From Pseudomonas sp. SORT22 (GTDB lineage Bacteria; Pseudomonadota; Gammaproteobacteria; Pseudomonadales; Pseudomonadaceae): a DNA stretch of 64,000 bases. Each line of letters opens with the position of its first letter. Positions within the stretch are counted from its first letter, which is position 1. Below are positions 1 through 8,310 of the stretch, in pieces. The stretch spans positions 3,038,501 through 3,102,500 of the forward strand of contig NZ_CP071007.1 in assembly GCF_018417635.1 (NCBI RefSeq), read 5' to 3'. The notes under the pieces are model-generated. The model had not been told where the DNA came from, did not search any database, and worked only from the letters and a program-made list of their open reading frames with translations. Both the position numbers and the translations under genes were made by a program.

Positions 1-761
1 TGGCCCAGCGTCACCTGCAGGTCGAGCAGCAGTGGCGGCGCCAGCGCTGCGACGACCTGCTGGCATTGCTGCTGGGCGGCTCTGGCGATTCGCCGCGGCT
101 GGTCGATGAGGCTCGCCAGCTGGGCCTCAAGCCGCAACTGCCGCGCATTCCCTGCCTGTTTGAGCTGGACGCCGGGCCTGCGGCCGAGGCGTTGGCCAGC
201 TGGTTGATGAGCCGCTACCCGGACAGCTGGTGCGTAAGCCCCGCGCGCCAGTCGCTGCTCTGGTGCCGGCCCGCCACCGTGGTGCTGGATGAACCGAAAC
301 TGCTGGAGCGTTTGCAACGCCATGGCTGGCAGGTGCAGCGCCTGGCCGCAGGTTCGCCGGCGCAAAGCCTGGAGCAACTGCGCCGGGGTTATCGGCGGGT
401 GCGCGACTTGCTGGCCTATGGCCGCGAAGTGCTGCCGGCCGAGCGCCTGCTGACCTTGAGCCGCTACCGGCTGCCAGCGTTGCTGTGGCGCCATCGCAAT
501 GATGACGCCCTCGACGAGCTGCTCGAACCGCTGCAGCGCATTCGTGCCAAGGACAACAGCGGCCAGCTGCTGGCAACCCTGCGCGCCTGGTGTGCCCACG
601 ATGGCCAGAGCCAGGCCTGCGCCGATGCCCTGGGCATTCACCGCAACAGCCTGCGCTATCGCCTGGAGCGCATCGCCGAACTGAGCGAAGTCGACCCGTT
701 GCGCCTGGAAGGGATGCTCAGCCTGTACCTGGGCTTGCAGTTGCTGCCAGCCGGCAACTGA
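1..761 (+). CDS. CdaR-type sugar-diacid/PucR-like transcriptional regulator (5' end missing)
   Basis: The frame is open from base 3, so the gene begins outside the window and about 252 codons are visible. The C-terminus has the PucR/CdaR helix-turn-helix: a segment beginning LLATLRAWCAHDGQ, then ADALGIHRNSLRYRLERI, ending in a short leucine-rich tail. The N-terminal diacid-sensing domain expected of CdaR would lie upstream and is not seen. CdaR proteins activate glycerate, glucarate and galactarate genes in response to sugar diacids. The gene directly upstream of a glycerate kinase on the same strand fits that role. The diacid specificity is inferred from context; the HTH family is visible in the sequence. 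Confidence 0.8.
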   Translation, partial: AQRHLQVEQQWRRQRCDDLLALLLGGSGDSPRLVDEARQLGLKPQLPRIPCLFELDAGPAAEALASWLMSRYPDSWCVSPARQSLLWCRPATVVLDEPKLLERLQRHGWQVQRLAAGSPAQSLEQLRRGYRRVRDLLAYGREVLPAERLLTLSRYRLPALLWRHRNDDALDELLEPLQRIRAKDNSGQLLATLRAWCAHDGQSQACADALGIHRNSLRYRLERIAELSEVDPLRLEGMLSLYLGLQLLPAGN

Positions 762-871
762 GGCGGTTTTGGCCAAGTGCCAAACAAGCGCGGGCGGTTT
801 TTGTGCATCCGACCGACGCACTCTTGCAGCCCAACTGTCAGCATGCAGGCATCTGGATCAGGAGAATCCCC

Positions 872-2020
872 ATGAAAATCGTCATCGCCCCCGACTCGTT
901 CAAGGACAGCCTCAGCGCCGAAGGCGTCGCCGACGCCATTGCTGCCGGTATTGCCCTGGTGTTGCCGCAGGCGCAACGGGTCAAGTGCCCGATGGCCGAC
1001 GGCGGCGAAGGTACCATGGCGGCCATCGTCGCTGCCTGTGCCGGCGAGCTGCGCAGCCTGCGCGTGCGCGGACCGCTGGGTGAGCCGGTCGACGCCGGTT
1101 GGGGCTGGCTGGCCGACAGCCACACGGCGATCATCGAAATGGCCACCGCCAGTGGCCTGCAACTGCTCACCCTGGCGCAGCGCGATGCCTGTCGCAGCAG
1201 CACCTTTGGCACCGGCCAACTGATTGCTGCGGCGCTGGATGCTGGCGCCCGGCGGATTATCCTGGCCATCGGCGGCAGTGCCACCAATGATGCCGGCAGC
1301 GGCATGTTGCGGGCGCTGGGCCTGCAATTGTTCGACGCCGACAATCAGCCGCTCGCTGAAGGCGGCCTGGCCCTGGCCCAGCTTGCCCGCATCGATGCCA
1401 GCGCGTTGGACCGGCGTTTGCGCGAGGTGCAGCTGGAAGTTGCCGCGGATGTCGACAACCCGCTGTGCGGCAGCAATGGCGCTTCAGCGATCTTTGGCCC
1501 GCAAAAGGGCGCAAGCCCCGAGCAGGTCCGGGCCCTGGACCAGGCCTTGGGACACTTTGCCGACCACTGCGGGCAACTGCTGGGCACTGATGTGCGTGAC
1601 TTCCCTGGCAGCGGCGCCGCTGGCGGCATGGGCTTTGCCGCCAAGGCCTTCATGCAGGCGGCCTTTCGCCCGGGGATCGAAGTGGTGGCCGAGCTTGCCG
1701 GGCTTGAAGCGGCGGTGCAGGGGGCAGACCTGGTGATTACCGGCGAGGGCCGTTTTGATGCGCAGACCCTGCGCGGCAAGACGCCGTTCGGCGTGGCCCG
1801 GGTAGCACAGCGCCATGGGGTGCCGGTGGTGGTGATTGCTGGCACCTTGGGCGAGGGTTACCAACAGCTGTATGCCCATGGCATCGACGCCGCGTTTGCC
1901 CTGACCAGCGGGCCGATGACCCTCGAGGCGGCCTGTGCCAATGCGCCAGCCTTGCTCCAGGCCCGCGCTGGCGACATCGCCCGCCTGTGGTGCCGCGCCC
2001 GGGCGTTGCCCGCCGGCTGA
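872..2020 (+). CDS. Glycerate kinase (GlxK/GarK family)
   Basis: The product is 382 aa, the usual length for family-1 glycerate kinases, which phosphorylate D-glycerate with ATP and feed it into glycolysis. The start MKIVIAPDSFKDSLSA is characteristic. MADGGEGT (residues 41-48), a GGSATNDAGSG loop and a TGEGRFDAQT segment near the C-terminus are all present. An open frame extends upstream to 590, but ATG 872 has AGGAG at 860-864 and matches the family N-terminus, so it is the start. It lies about 110 bp after the CdaR-like gene and is probably its target. The 3' end converges with moaA, with only 19 bp between them. Confidence 0.93.
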   Translation: MKIVIAPDSFKDSLSAEGVADAIAAGIALVLPQAQRVKCPMADGGEGTMAAIVAACAGELRSLRVRGPLGEPVDAGWGWLADSHTAIIEMATASGLQLLTLAQRDACRSSTFGTGQLIAAALDAGARRIILAIGGSATNDAGSGMLRALGLQLFDADNQPLAEGGLALAQLARIDASALDRRLREVQLEVAADVDNPLCGSNGASAIFGPQKGASPEQVRALDQALGHFADHCGQLLGTDVRDFPGSGAAGGMGFAAKAFMQAAFRPGIEVVAELAGLEAAVQGADLVITGEGRFDAQTLRGKTPFGVARVAQRHGVPVVVIAGTLGEGYQQLYAHGIDAAFALTSGPMTLEAACANAPALLQARAGDIARLWCRARALPAG

Positions 2021-2039
2021 CGGGCCGGCGTCATCGCCG

Positions 2040-3044
2040 CTAGCCCCCCGTCATGTTCATGAAACGCAAAATCTGCACCTCGCCATTGATATCGAAAGTA
2101 TGGCTGTAGGGTTTGAGGGTCATGGCCTGGCGGATGGCCTTGTCCAGGCGTTCGCTGTCACCCGGGTGGGCACGCAGCACCTGCTTGAGGTCGGCGGCGT
2201 GCTCATTGCCCAGGCACAGCAGCAGACGGCCTTCGACGGTCAGCCGCACGCGGTTGCAGCTGGCGCAAAAGTTGTGGCTGTGCGGCGAGATGAAGCCGAT
2301 GCGGATATCCGGCGCCTCAGCCAGACGCCAGTAACGCGAGGGGCCCTGGGTTGATTCGGCCGACTCGATCAGGCTGAAGTGCTCGGCGATACGCGCGCGC
2401 ACTTCGTCACTTGAACAATAGGACTCGCTGCGCTGGTGCTCGCTGATCACCCCCAGGGGCATTTCTTCAATAAAGGAAATATCCAGCTGGCGATCGATGG
2501 CAAAGCGCACCAGATCGACCACTTCATCATCGTTGCGGCCCTTGAGCACCACGCAGTTGAGCTTGGTGCGGCGAAAGCCGGCGGCATGGGCGGCGTCGAT
2601 GCCGGCAACCACCTGGGCCAGATCGCCGGTGCGGGTCAAAGCCTTGAAACGCTCGGCATCGAGGCTGTCGAGGCTGATGTTCAGGCGCGAAAGGCCGGCA
2701 TCGAACAGCGGCTGGGCCAGGCGGGTGAGTTGCGAGCCGTTGCTGGTCATGCACAGTTCGCGCAGGCCGGGCAGGGCGGCGATGCGTGCGCACAGCTCGA
2801 CGATGCCGGCGCGCACCAGCGGCTCGCCACCGGTCAGGCGGATCTTGCGGGTGCCCATGGCGACGAAACGCTCGGCCAGCTGGTACAGCTCCTCGAGGGT
2901 GAGGATGCGCTGGCGCGGCAGGAACTGCATGTCTTCGGCCATGCAATAGACGCAGCGAAAGTCGCAGCGATCGGTGACCGACATGCGCAGGTAATCGATT
3001 TTACGACTGTAGCCGTCGACCAGTTGTTTGCCGTTTGCACTCAT
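2040..3044 (-). CDS. moaA: GTP 3',8-cyclase MoaA (molybdenum cofactor biosynthesis)
   Basis: This radical-SAM enzyme makes 3',8-cyclo-7,8-dihydro-GTP, the first step of molybdopterin synthesis. The 334-aa product has the radical-SAM cluster ligands C27-x3-C31-x2-C34 and the second [4Fe-4S] site C260-x2-C263-x13-C277 that binds GTP. It ends in the conserved Gly-Gly needed for activity. It diverges from a molybdopterin oxidoreductase at 3386, a natural consumer of the cofactor. The 341-bp gap between them is AT-rich and carries the shared motif described at 3216. Length and motifs are complete, with nothing unusual. Confidence 0.96.
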   Translation of the reverse strand: MSANGKQLVDGYSRKIDYLRMSVTDRCDFRCVYCMAEDMQFLPRQRILTLEELYQLAERFVAMGTRKIRLTGGEPLVRAGIVELCARIAALPGLRELCMTSNGSQLTRLAQPLFDAGLSRLNISLDSLDAERFKALTRTGDLAQVVAGIDAAHAAGFRRTKLNCVVLKGRNDDEVVDLVRFAIDRQLDISFIEEMPLGVISEHQRSESYCSSDEVRARIAEHFSLIESAESTQGPSRYWRLAEAPDIRIGFISPHSHNFCASCNRVRLTVEGRLLLCLGNEHAADLKQVLRAHPGDSERLDKAIRQAMTLKPYSHTFDINGEVQILRFMNMTGG

Positions 3045-3385
3045 GCTGGGCAGGGCCTCTTATCGCGCGTCCGGGATGCGTTTGCGCACTAGTTCTTTGA
3101 TGATGGTCGAGGCTATTTAAATTATCCAGGTCGGTCAAATCACTAATAATGACCAACTGATAAGGCTCATCTATCGGTAGCTTGCAGCCCCCGTATTACG
3201 TGGGTTTCAGCGGCGTGATAGAGGGTTTTGATCGGTTCGTCATTTGTTTTGATTAGACGCCTGAGTCCACGCTCAATAGCCTGAAAGGGTAGGAAACGAA
3301 GTTCGCCATTAATCAACCTGTCAATAACAAGTTGTTAGTCGGTGAAACGTTAAAGATGCCCTGCGAGCCAAGCGAGGAAGCCGCG
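3045..3385. promoter_or_regulatory. Divergent moaA / molybdo-oxidoreductase intergenic region
   Basis: This 341-bp gap has no gene and is clearly richer in A+T than its flanks. It contains an imperfect palindrome at 3188-3204 (CCCcCGTAtTACGtGGG, seven of eight pairs). GATAAG (3159-3164) and ATCTATCG (3169-3176) follow one another, and TGATAGAGG-GTT-TTGATC sits at 3216-3233. The last three elements all recur in the LysR/moaB intergenic region near 17.4 kb. No convincing sigma-70 pair could be fixed by eye. Confidence 0.5.
3216..3233 (+). promoter_or_regulatory. Candidate LysR-regulator site shared with the moaB region
   Basis: TGATAGAGG-GTT-TTGATC here matches TGATAGAGG-CGC-TTGATC at 17383-17400 at every position outside the three-base spacer. 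The second copy lies between a LysR regulator gene and moaB. Both intergenic regions serve molybdenum-cofactor genes, so a common regulator is plausible. The binding protein itself is inferred. Confidence 0.45.
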
Positions 3386-5710
3386 ATGAGCCAAGATGAA
3401 CATATAAAAAACTATGACGCCCCCGCCGCCGGTTGGGGCGCGCTGAAAAGCGTGACCAAGAGCTGGCTGGGCAGTGAAAACGCCTTCAAGAACCTGCGCG
3501 TTATGCTCAAGACCAACCAGAACGGCGGTTTCGACTGCCCCGGTTGCGCCTGGGGCGAGTCGCCGGAAAGCGGCATGGTCAAGTTCTGCGAGAACGGCGC
3601 CAAGGCGGTCAACTGGGAGTCCACCGGGCGCCTGGTCGATGCGGATTTCTTCGCCCGCTACAGCGTCACCGAGCTGGCCCGCCAGAGCGACTACTGGCTT
3701 GAATATCAGGGCCGCCTGACCCATCCGATGCGCTATGACGCCGCCACCGACCACTACGTCGAAACCAGCTGGGAGGACGCCTTTGCGCTGATCGCCCAGC
3801 ACCTCAACAGCCTCGAGTCTCCTGACCAGGCCGAGTTCTACACCTCCGGCCGGGCCAGCAACGAGGCGGCGTTCCTTTACCAGCTGTTCGTGCGCGCCTA
3901 CGGTACCAACAACTTCCCTGATTGCTCGAACATGTGCCATGAGGCCAGCGGTGTCGGCATGTCGCAAACCCTCGGGGTCGGCAAGGGCACGGTGGTGTTC
4001 GACGACCTGGAGCACGCCGACGCAATCTTCGTTATCGGCCAGAACCCCGGCACCAACCACCCGCGCATGCTCGAACCGCTGCGCGAGGCAGTCAAGCGCG
4101 GGGCCCAGGTGATCTGCCTGAACCCGCTCAAGGAGCGTGGCCTGGAGCGTTTCCAGCACCCGCAGCACCCGTTCGAGATGCTCAGCAACGGCTCCGAGCC
4201 GACCAACACCGCGTACTTTCGTCCGGCCCTGGGCGGCGACATGGCGGTGATGCGCGGCATCGCCAAGTTTTTGCTGCAATGGGAACGCGAGGCCCAGGCC
4301 AAGGGCGAGCCGGCAGTGTTCGACCACGTCTTTATCGCCGAGCACACCTCGGGGCTCGACGCTTACCTGGCCGAAGTCGATGCCACTCGTTGGGCGCATA
4401 TTGTCGAGCAGTCGGGCCTGAGCCTGGCCGAGCTTGAGCTGGCTGCCCGCATGTACCGGCGCGCCGAGCGGGTGATCATGTGCTGGGCCATGGGCGTGAC
4501 CCAGCACCGTCACTCAGTGCCGACCGTGCAGGAAATCATCAACCTGCAGCTGCTGCGCGGCAACGTCGGCAAGCCGGGCGCCGGGCTGTCGCCGGTACGC
4601 GGCCACAGTAACGTGCAAGGCGACCGCACCATGGGCATCGACGAGCAGCCACCGGCGCGCCTGCTCGATGCCCTGGAAGCGCGCTTCGCCTTCAAGGCCC
4701 CGCGCCTGCACGGGCACAACGCGGTGCTGGCGATCCAGGCCATGGAAGAGCAGCGCGCCAAGGTGTTCATCGCCCTGGGCGGCAACTTCGCCCAGGCCAC
4801 CCCCGATACCCCGCGCACCCACGACGCCTTGCGCAACTGCGCGCTGACCGCGCACATCGCCACCAAGCTCAACCGCTCGCACCTGGTCACCGGCCGTGAC
4901 GCCCTGATCCTGCCGTGCCTGGGCCGTACCGAAATCGACCTGCAGGCCGAAGGGCCGCAAGGCATCACCGTCGAAGACACCTTCAGCATGGTGCATATCT
5001 CCCACGGCCAGCTCAAACCCTGCTCGCCGCTGCTACGCTCGGAGCCTGCGATCGTCGCCGGCATCGCCAAGGCCACCCTCGGTGACCGGCCGATCGACTG
5101 GCAGTGGACGGTTGCCGACTACAGCCGCATTCGCGACCTGATTGCCGACGTTATCCCGGGTTTCGAGGACTTCAATGCGCGCCTGCAGCACCCCGGTGGC
5201 TTCCACCTGGGCAACACCGCAGCGCAGCGCGATTGGCACACCGAAAGCGGCAAGGCGCAGTTCACTGCCAGCGTGCTGCCGGCGCAACTGGTCAACGAAG
5301 AGGTTCTGGCCCGTGGCGACACCCCGGACCTGATCCTGCAGACCCTGCGCTCCCACGACCAGTACAACACCACCCTGTACGGCCTCGACGATCGCTACCG
5401 CGGCGTATTCGGCCTGCGTGAGGTGGTCTTCGCCAACGAGCAGGACATCCGCCGCCTGGGTTTCAAGCCCAATGACAAGGTCGATATGGTTTCGCTGTGG
5501 GAAGACGGCCGCGAGCGCCGGGTCAGCGGCTTTACCCTGGTCGCCTACGACATTCCGCCAGGACAGGCCGCAGCCTACTACCCGGAGACCAACCCGCTGG
5601 TGCCGCTGGAAAGCTACGGTGAGCGCACCTTCACACCGACCTCGAAATTCATCGCCATCAAGCTCGAGAAAGCCAGCGCCGACAACCTGATTCCATCAGC
5701 GCACCTCTGA
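3386..5710 (+). CDS. FdhF/YdeP-family molybdopterin oxidoreductase (formate-dehydrogenase-H-like)
   Basis: The 774-aa product belongs to the YdeP/FdhF branch of the DMSO-reductase superfamily, which binds bis-MGD. The N-terminus has a CPGCAW pair and a following cysteine (KFCENGA). A DCSNMCHEASG segment and a molybdopterin-binding core (GQNPGTNHPRM, RGHSNVQGDRTMG) follow. The C-terminal domain, near DQYNTTLYGLDDRYRG, is the molydopterin-dinucleotide-binding fold. No selenocysteine codon is seen. An in-frame ATG exists at 3332, but ATG 3386 has AGGAAG at 3375-3380 and gives the family N-terminus. The gene diverges from moaA. Substrate is unknown: YdeP relatives are annotated by homology to formate dehydrogenase, and no electron-transfer partner is adjacent. 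Confidence 0.88.
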   Translation: MSQDEHIKNYDAPAAGWGALKSVTKSWLGSENAFKNLRVMLKTNQNGGFDCPGCAWGESPESGMVKFCENGAKAVNWESTGRLVDADFFARYSVTELARQSDYWLEYQGRLTHPMRYDAATDHYVETSWEDAFALIAQHLNSLESPDQAEFYTSGRASNEAAFLYQLFVRAYGTNNFPDCSNMCHEASGVGMSQTLGVGKGTVVFDDLEHADAIFVIGQNPGTNHPRMLEPLREAVKRGAQVICLNPLKERGLERFQHPQHPFEMLSNGSEPTNTAYFRPALGGDMAVMRGIAKFLLQWEREAQAKGEPAVFDHVFIAEHTSGLDAYLAEVDATRWAHIVEQSGLSLAELELAARMYRRAERVIMCWAMGVTQHRHSVPTVQEIINLQLLRGNVGKPGAGLSPVRGHSNVQGDRTMGIDEQPPARLLDALEARFAFKAPRLHGHNAVLAIQAMEEQRAKVFIALGGNFAQATPDTPRTHDALRNCALTAHIATKLNRSHLVTGRDALILPCLGRTEIDLQAEGPQGITVEDTFSMVHISHGQLKPCSPLLRSEPAIVAGIAKATLGDRPIDWQWTVADYSRIRDLIADVIPGFEDFNARLQHPGGFHLGNTAAQRDWHTESGKAQFTASVLPAQLVNEEVLARGDTPDLILQTLRSHDQYNTTLYGLDDRYRGVFGLREVVFANEQDIRRLGFKPNDKVDMVSLWEDGRERRVSGFTLVAYDIPPGQAAAYYPETNPLVPLESYGERTFTPTSKFIAIKLEKASADNLIPSAHL

Positions 5711-5831
5711 CGCTGCACTCGAGTCGCTGAGGCAATCGCGCCCACCATCGCACTTTTTCCGATTTACCGGCTCTATTCATGGCCAGGCGGCGCTGACTCC
5801 CAGCGTCGCCGCTGACTACTGACCGGTGCCG

Positions 5832-6575
5832 ATGGTTGATCCGTTTCTCGTTTTCCTGCGACACCTGCGCCTGCCGGTGATGGCGGGCGCCTTGCTTGCC
5901 AGCCTCAGCGCCTGTAGCCAGCAACAAGGCCGCGACATCGTCAGCCAGTTCAGCCAAGGCCGCCCCCAGGAGCTGTTACAGACCAGCGTCGACCGCATGG
6001 CCACGCTGTCGATGCGCGACAACCTGCGCAGCCTTTACCTGCTGATGAACAAGCTGTACCAGCGCAACCCCAACCAGTGGCGCCAGTCCGGCTATGTCGA
6101 TGCCAGCACCGCCGAGCGGCAGATCCGCCAGGCCATCGAGCAACGCCAGCCGTTGGCGCAACTGGGCGAGCGCCGCGACCTGGCTGCGCTCAGCTATGCG
6201 CTTAGCCCGGAGTTTCGCGGCGATCGGGTCGGCGCCTTCATCTATGCCATTGGCAGCATGCTGGTCACCGCCCATGGCGGGCGCACAGAATTTTTCATGA
6301 CCGACACCATCGACCCGCAGTTCGTCAGCAATGCCGCGCGCAACATCGAAAAGGCCACCTGGCTGCTCAGCCAGCGCCAGGACGCCAATGGCGTGCTGCT
6401 GCTGTTTTCCAATGAAATATCGGAGGAGGGCAGCAACCTGAGCTTTGCCGTGGAATTCGGCAAGATCGTCGCGCGCCTGGACCTGCTGGCGCAGATGCTC
6501 GACGAGCGCTATCGGCGTATTGGCCTTAACTACGCGCAAAGCCTGCTGCTGATGAACTTTCTGCCGGTGCAATAG
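5832..6575 (+). CDS. Putative lipoprotein of unknown function
   Basis: The product is about 247 aa. The N-terminus has two arginines (FLRHLRLPVM), a hydrophobic stretch and LASLSAC, a good lipobox with cysteine at about residue 28, so it should be lipidated and exported. The mature part is mostly helical and charged and has no motif I recognise. ATG 5832 is used; GTG 5826 lies two codons upstream and neither has a good Shine-Dalgarno. A start at 5880 would remove the basic n-region and is less likely. It is 120 bp after the oxidoreductase and 68 bp before the DUF2388 gene. I cannot assign a function. Confidence 0.7.
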   Translation: MVDPFLVFLRHLRLPVMAGALLASLSACSQQQGRDIVSQFSQGRPQELLQTSVDRMATLSMRDNLRSLYLLMNKLYQRNPNQWRQSGYVDASTAERQIRQAIEQRQPLAQLGERRDLAALSYALSPEFRGDRVGAFIYAIGSMLVTAHGGRTEFFMTDTIDPQFVSNAARNIEKATWLLSQRQDANGVLLLFSNEISEEGSNLSFAVEFGKIVARLDLLAQMLDERYRRIGLNYAQSLLLMNFLPVQ

Positions 6576-6643
6576 GCCGGGGAACTCAAGGTACTTACGG
6601 CAATCCTAGTTGATGTAGGTACTCTTTATCCGGAGGCATCACC

Positions 6644-6961
6644 ATGCGCCGTTTACTGCTCGTTTCCTCGCTTGTGCTCTGTCTGCCCTTCGGCTCGGCC
6701 CTGGCCAAAGTCGACGCCGGTGATGTTGCCACCTCGGCCGGGGTATCCGCTTCGCTGTACTCGACCTTCAAGGACGACAAACGCATCATCCCCGCCCGTG
6801 ACGACGCCTCGTCGTTCATCGCCAGTGACGGTGCGATCCGCGGCGTGTACCTGGAGTCGATGCTGCAGAGCATCCGCGCGCAGAACCCCGACCTCAAAGC
6901 CAGCGACGAAGAGCTGGCCCGGGCGATCCTGCTGCAAGATCAATTCGGCGCCGGGCAATAA
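6644..6961 (+). CDS. DUF2388 domain-containing exported protein
   Basis: This is a 105-aa protein with a Sec signal peptide (MRRLLLVSSLVLCLPFGSALA, cleavage expected after ALA at residue 21). The mature chain is short and mixed-charge. The pattern of VATSAGVSASLYSTF near the start and ILLQDQFG near the end fits the Pseudomonas DUF2388 family, sometimes labelled holomycin-resistance protein without strong evidence. CGGAGG at 6630-6635 precedes ATG 6644. Function is unknown. Such proteins are usually found as small periplasmic proteins in pseudomonads, which supports the taxonomic call. Confidence 0.78.
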   Translation: MRRLLLVSSLVLCLPFGSALAKVDAGDVATSAGVSASLYSTFKDDKRIIPARDDASSFIASDGAIRGVYLESMLQSIRAQNPDLKASDEELARAILLQDQFGAGQ

Positions 6962-7034
6962 TCACCAGTGCTGGCGATGAGGCCGGTGAAGTCAATGCAG
7001 CAGGCGGCGCCTGGATTACGACCGCTGCGCGCTC

Positions 7035-7135
7035 GATCGCAGGCAAGGCCAGCTCCCACCGGTTCGGTGTAAACAGGCCCACTGTGGGAGCGGCGGTGCG
7101 ACGACTCGACTTGACCCGCGATGAGGCCGCTACAG
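7035..7135. repeat. REP element pair (inverted)
   Basis: Two REP-like units face each other between the DUF2388 gene and the hydrolase. GATCGCAGGCAAGGCCAG begins at 7035, and TGTGGGAGCGGCGG at 7084 leads to TTGACCCGCGATGAG ending at 7125. CTCCCA (7052) and TGGGAG (7085) form the inner inverted arms. The right unit is the long REP variant, also seen near 44.2 and 52.1 kb. The pair lies downstream of both flanking genes and may act as an mRNA 3' stabiliser. Confidence 0.75.
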
Positions 7136-7142
7136 GTCTACC

Positions 7143-8021
7143 TCAAAGCGCCTCGATCGCCTGTCGATAACGCTGCCCGGCAAGACTCATGCTGTTGTTA
7201 TGAGTCGCCCCGGGCACCAGCAGCAGGCGTTTGGGCGGCTGCGCCACAGCAAACAGTTGCTCGCTGAAACGCGGCGGCACAAATCGGTCGTCCAGGCCGT
7301 GAACCACCAGCAGCGGCATGCCGATGGCGGCAATCTTGTCGATTGAATCGAACTTCTGCGACAGCAGCCAGCGCACTGGCAGCGAGGTCTTGGCCACTGC
7401 CGTGGCGGCATCGCCCAGGGAGGTGAAGGTCGATTCGATGATCAAGCCGCGCGCCGGCACCGGACGCTGGTCCTTGTGCGCTTGCTGGCCCAACTGCGCG
7501 GCCAGCTCGACCGCCACCGCACCGCCCAGCGAGTGCCCGTAGATCAGCCGTTTGCGCGGGTCGGGCTGCAACGCCTGCAAGCGTTCCCAGGCCACCTGCG
7601 CGTCCTCGTAGACGCTCGCCTCGGAGGGCAGGCCGCCACGGCTCTGGCCAAAACCGCGGTAGTCGATCGCCAGCACCGAATAGCCAAGGTTATGCAGTTG
7701 CTGGATGCGAAACAGCTGGCCGGTGAGGTTCCAGCGCACCCCGTGCAGGTAGAGGATGGCCGGTGCATCCGGCCTTTTTGCTGGCCACCACCAGGCGTGG
7801 ATGTTCTGCCCGGCCTTGAAGGTGTCGGGCCGTAACTCAAGCTCCTGGACGCCTGCGGGCATGCCCCGGTACCAGCTGGCATTGCCCGGCTCGATGCGAA
7901 ACAGCAACTCGCGCTCCTTGTGCTCGAGCACCGCGCAACCCACCGGCAGGCCGACCACTACGCTGGTCAGGGCCAGCCCGTAGAGCCAGCGGCGAGGGTG
8001 TTTGAGCGAGAAAAAGGCCAT
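7143..8021 (-). CDS. Membrane-anchored alpha/beta hydrolase
   Basis: The 292-aa product has a basic N-terminus followed by a hydrophobic segment (WLYGLALTSVVVGLPVGC) that is either an anchor or a poor lipobox, since the -3 residue is proline. The hydrolase core follows: LHGVRWN as the oxyanion strand, GHSLGG as the nucleophile elbow, an Asp in VVHGLDDRFVPP and a His in VPGATHNN completing a catalytic triad. It resembles the BEM46/YfhR group of serine hydrolases facing the periplasm. An upstream TTG at 8045 would add eight residues, but ATG 8021 is preferred because the hydrophobic segment then sits at the N-terminus. Substrate is unknown. Confidence 0.82.
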   Translation of the reverse strand: MAFFSLKHPRRWLYGLALTSVVVGLPVGCAVLEHKERELLFRIEPGNASWYRGMPAGVQELELRPDTFKAGQNIHAWWWPAKRPDAPAILYLHGVRWNLTGQLFRIQQLHNLGYSVLAIDYRGFGQSRGGLPSEASVYEDAQVAWERLQALQPDPRKRLIYGHSLGGAVAVELAAQLGQQAHKDQRPVPARGLIIESTFTSLGDAATAVAKTSLPVRWLLSQKFDSIDKIAAIGMPLLVVHGLDDRFVPPRFSEQLFAVAQPPKRLLLVPGATHNNSMSLAGQRYRQAIEAL

Positions 8022-8192
8022 GGTAAATCGTTCGTCTGAATACAAAGACGCGTTTTAACAGAAGCGCCGCCCAAGCTGTAGGGGAACTTGCCAGGCGACG
8101 AACTGCACCTCGCGAAATGCAAAGCATTACTAGACTCTCTGCAGCCCGTTCATGGCGCGCCCGCAGGGCTTGGACGCAGCGCCGGACCGAGT

Positions 8193-8206
8193 TGATCGAT
8201 CGATCA
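8193..8206. promoter_or_regulatory. 14-bp perfect palindrome in the hydrolase/sulfatase intergenic region
   Basis: TGATCGATCGATCA is self-complementary across 14 bp and lies 105 bp before the arylsulfatase start, in a 289-bp gap between divergent genes. It could be an operator for a dimeric repressor. Nothing else in the gap is recognisable to me, and simple GATC repetition by chance is possible. Confidence 0.3.
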
Positions 8207-8310
8207 CATTGCACACCCGTACCAGAGGCGCACCGGGTTCCAGCAAGGCAGTCGGCATCTCGTGCACGTGGCGTGGCAAACGCCGGTAACGTGAGACGGA
8301 GCAAGGCCTT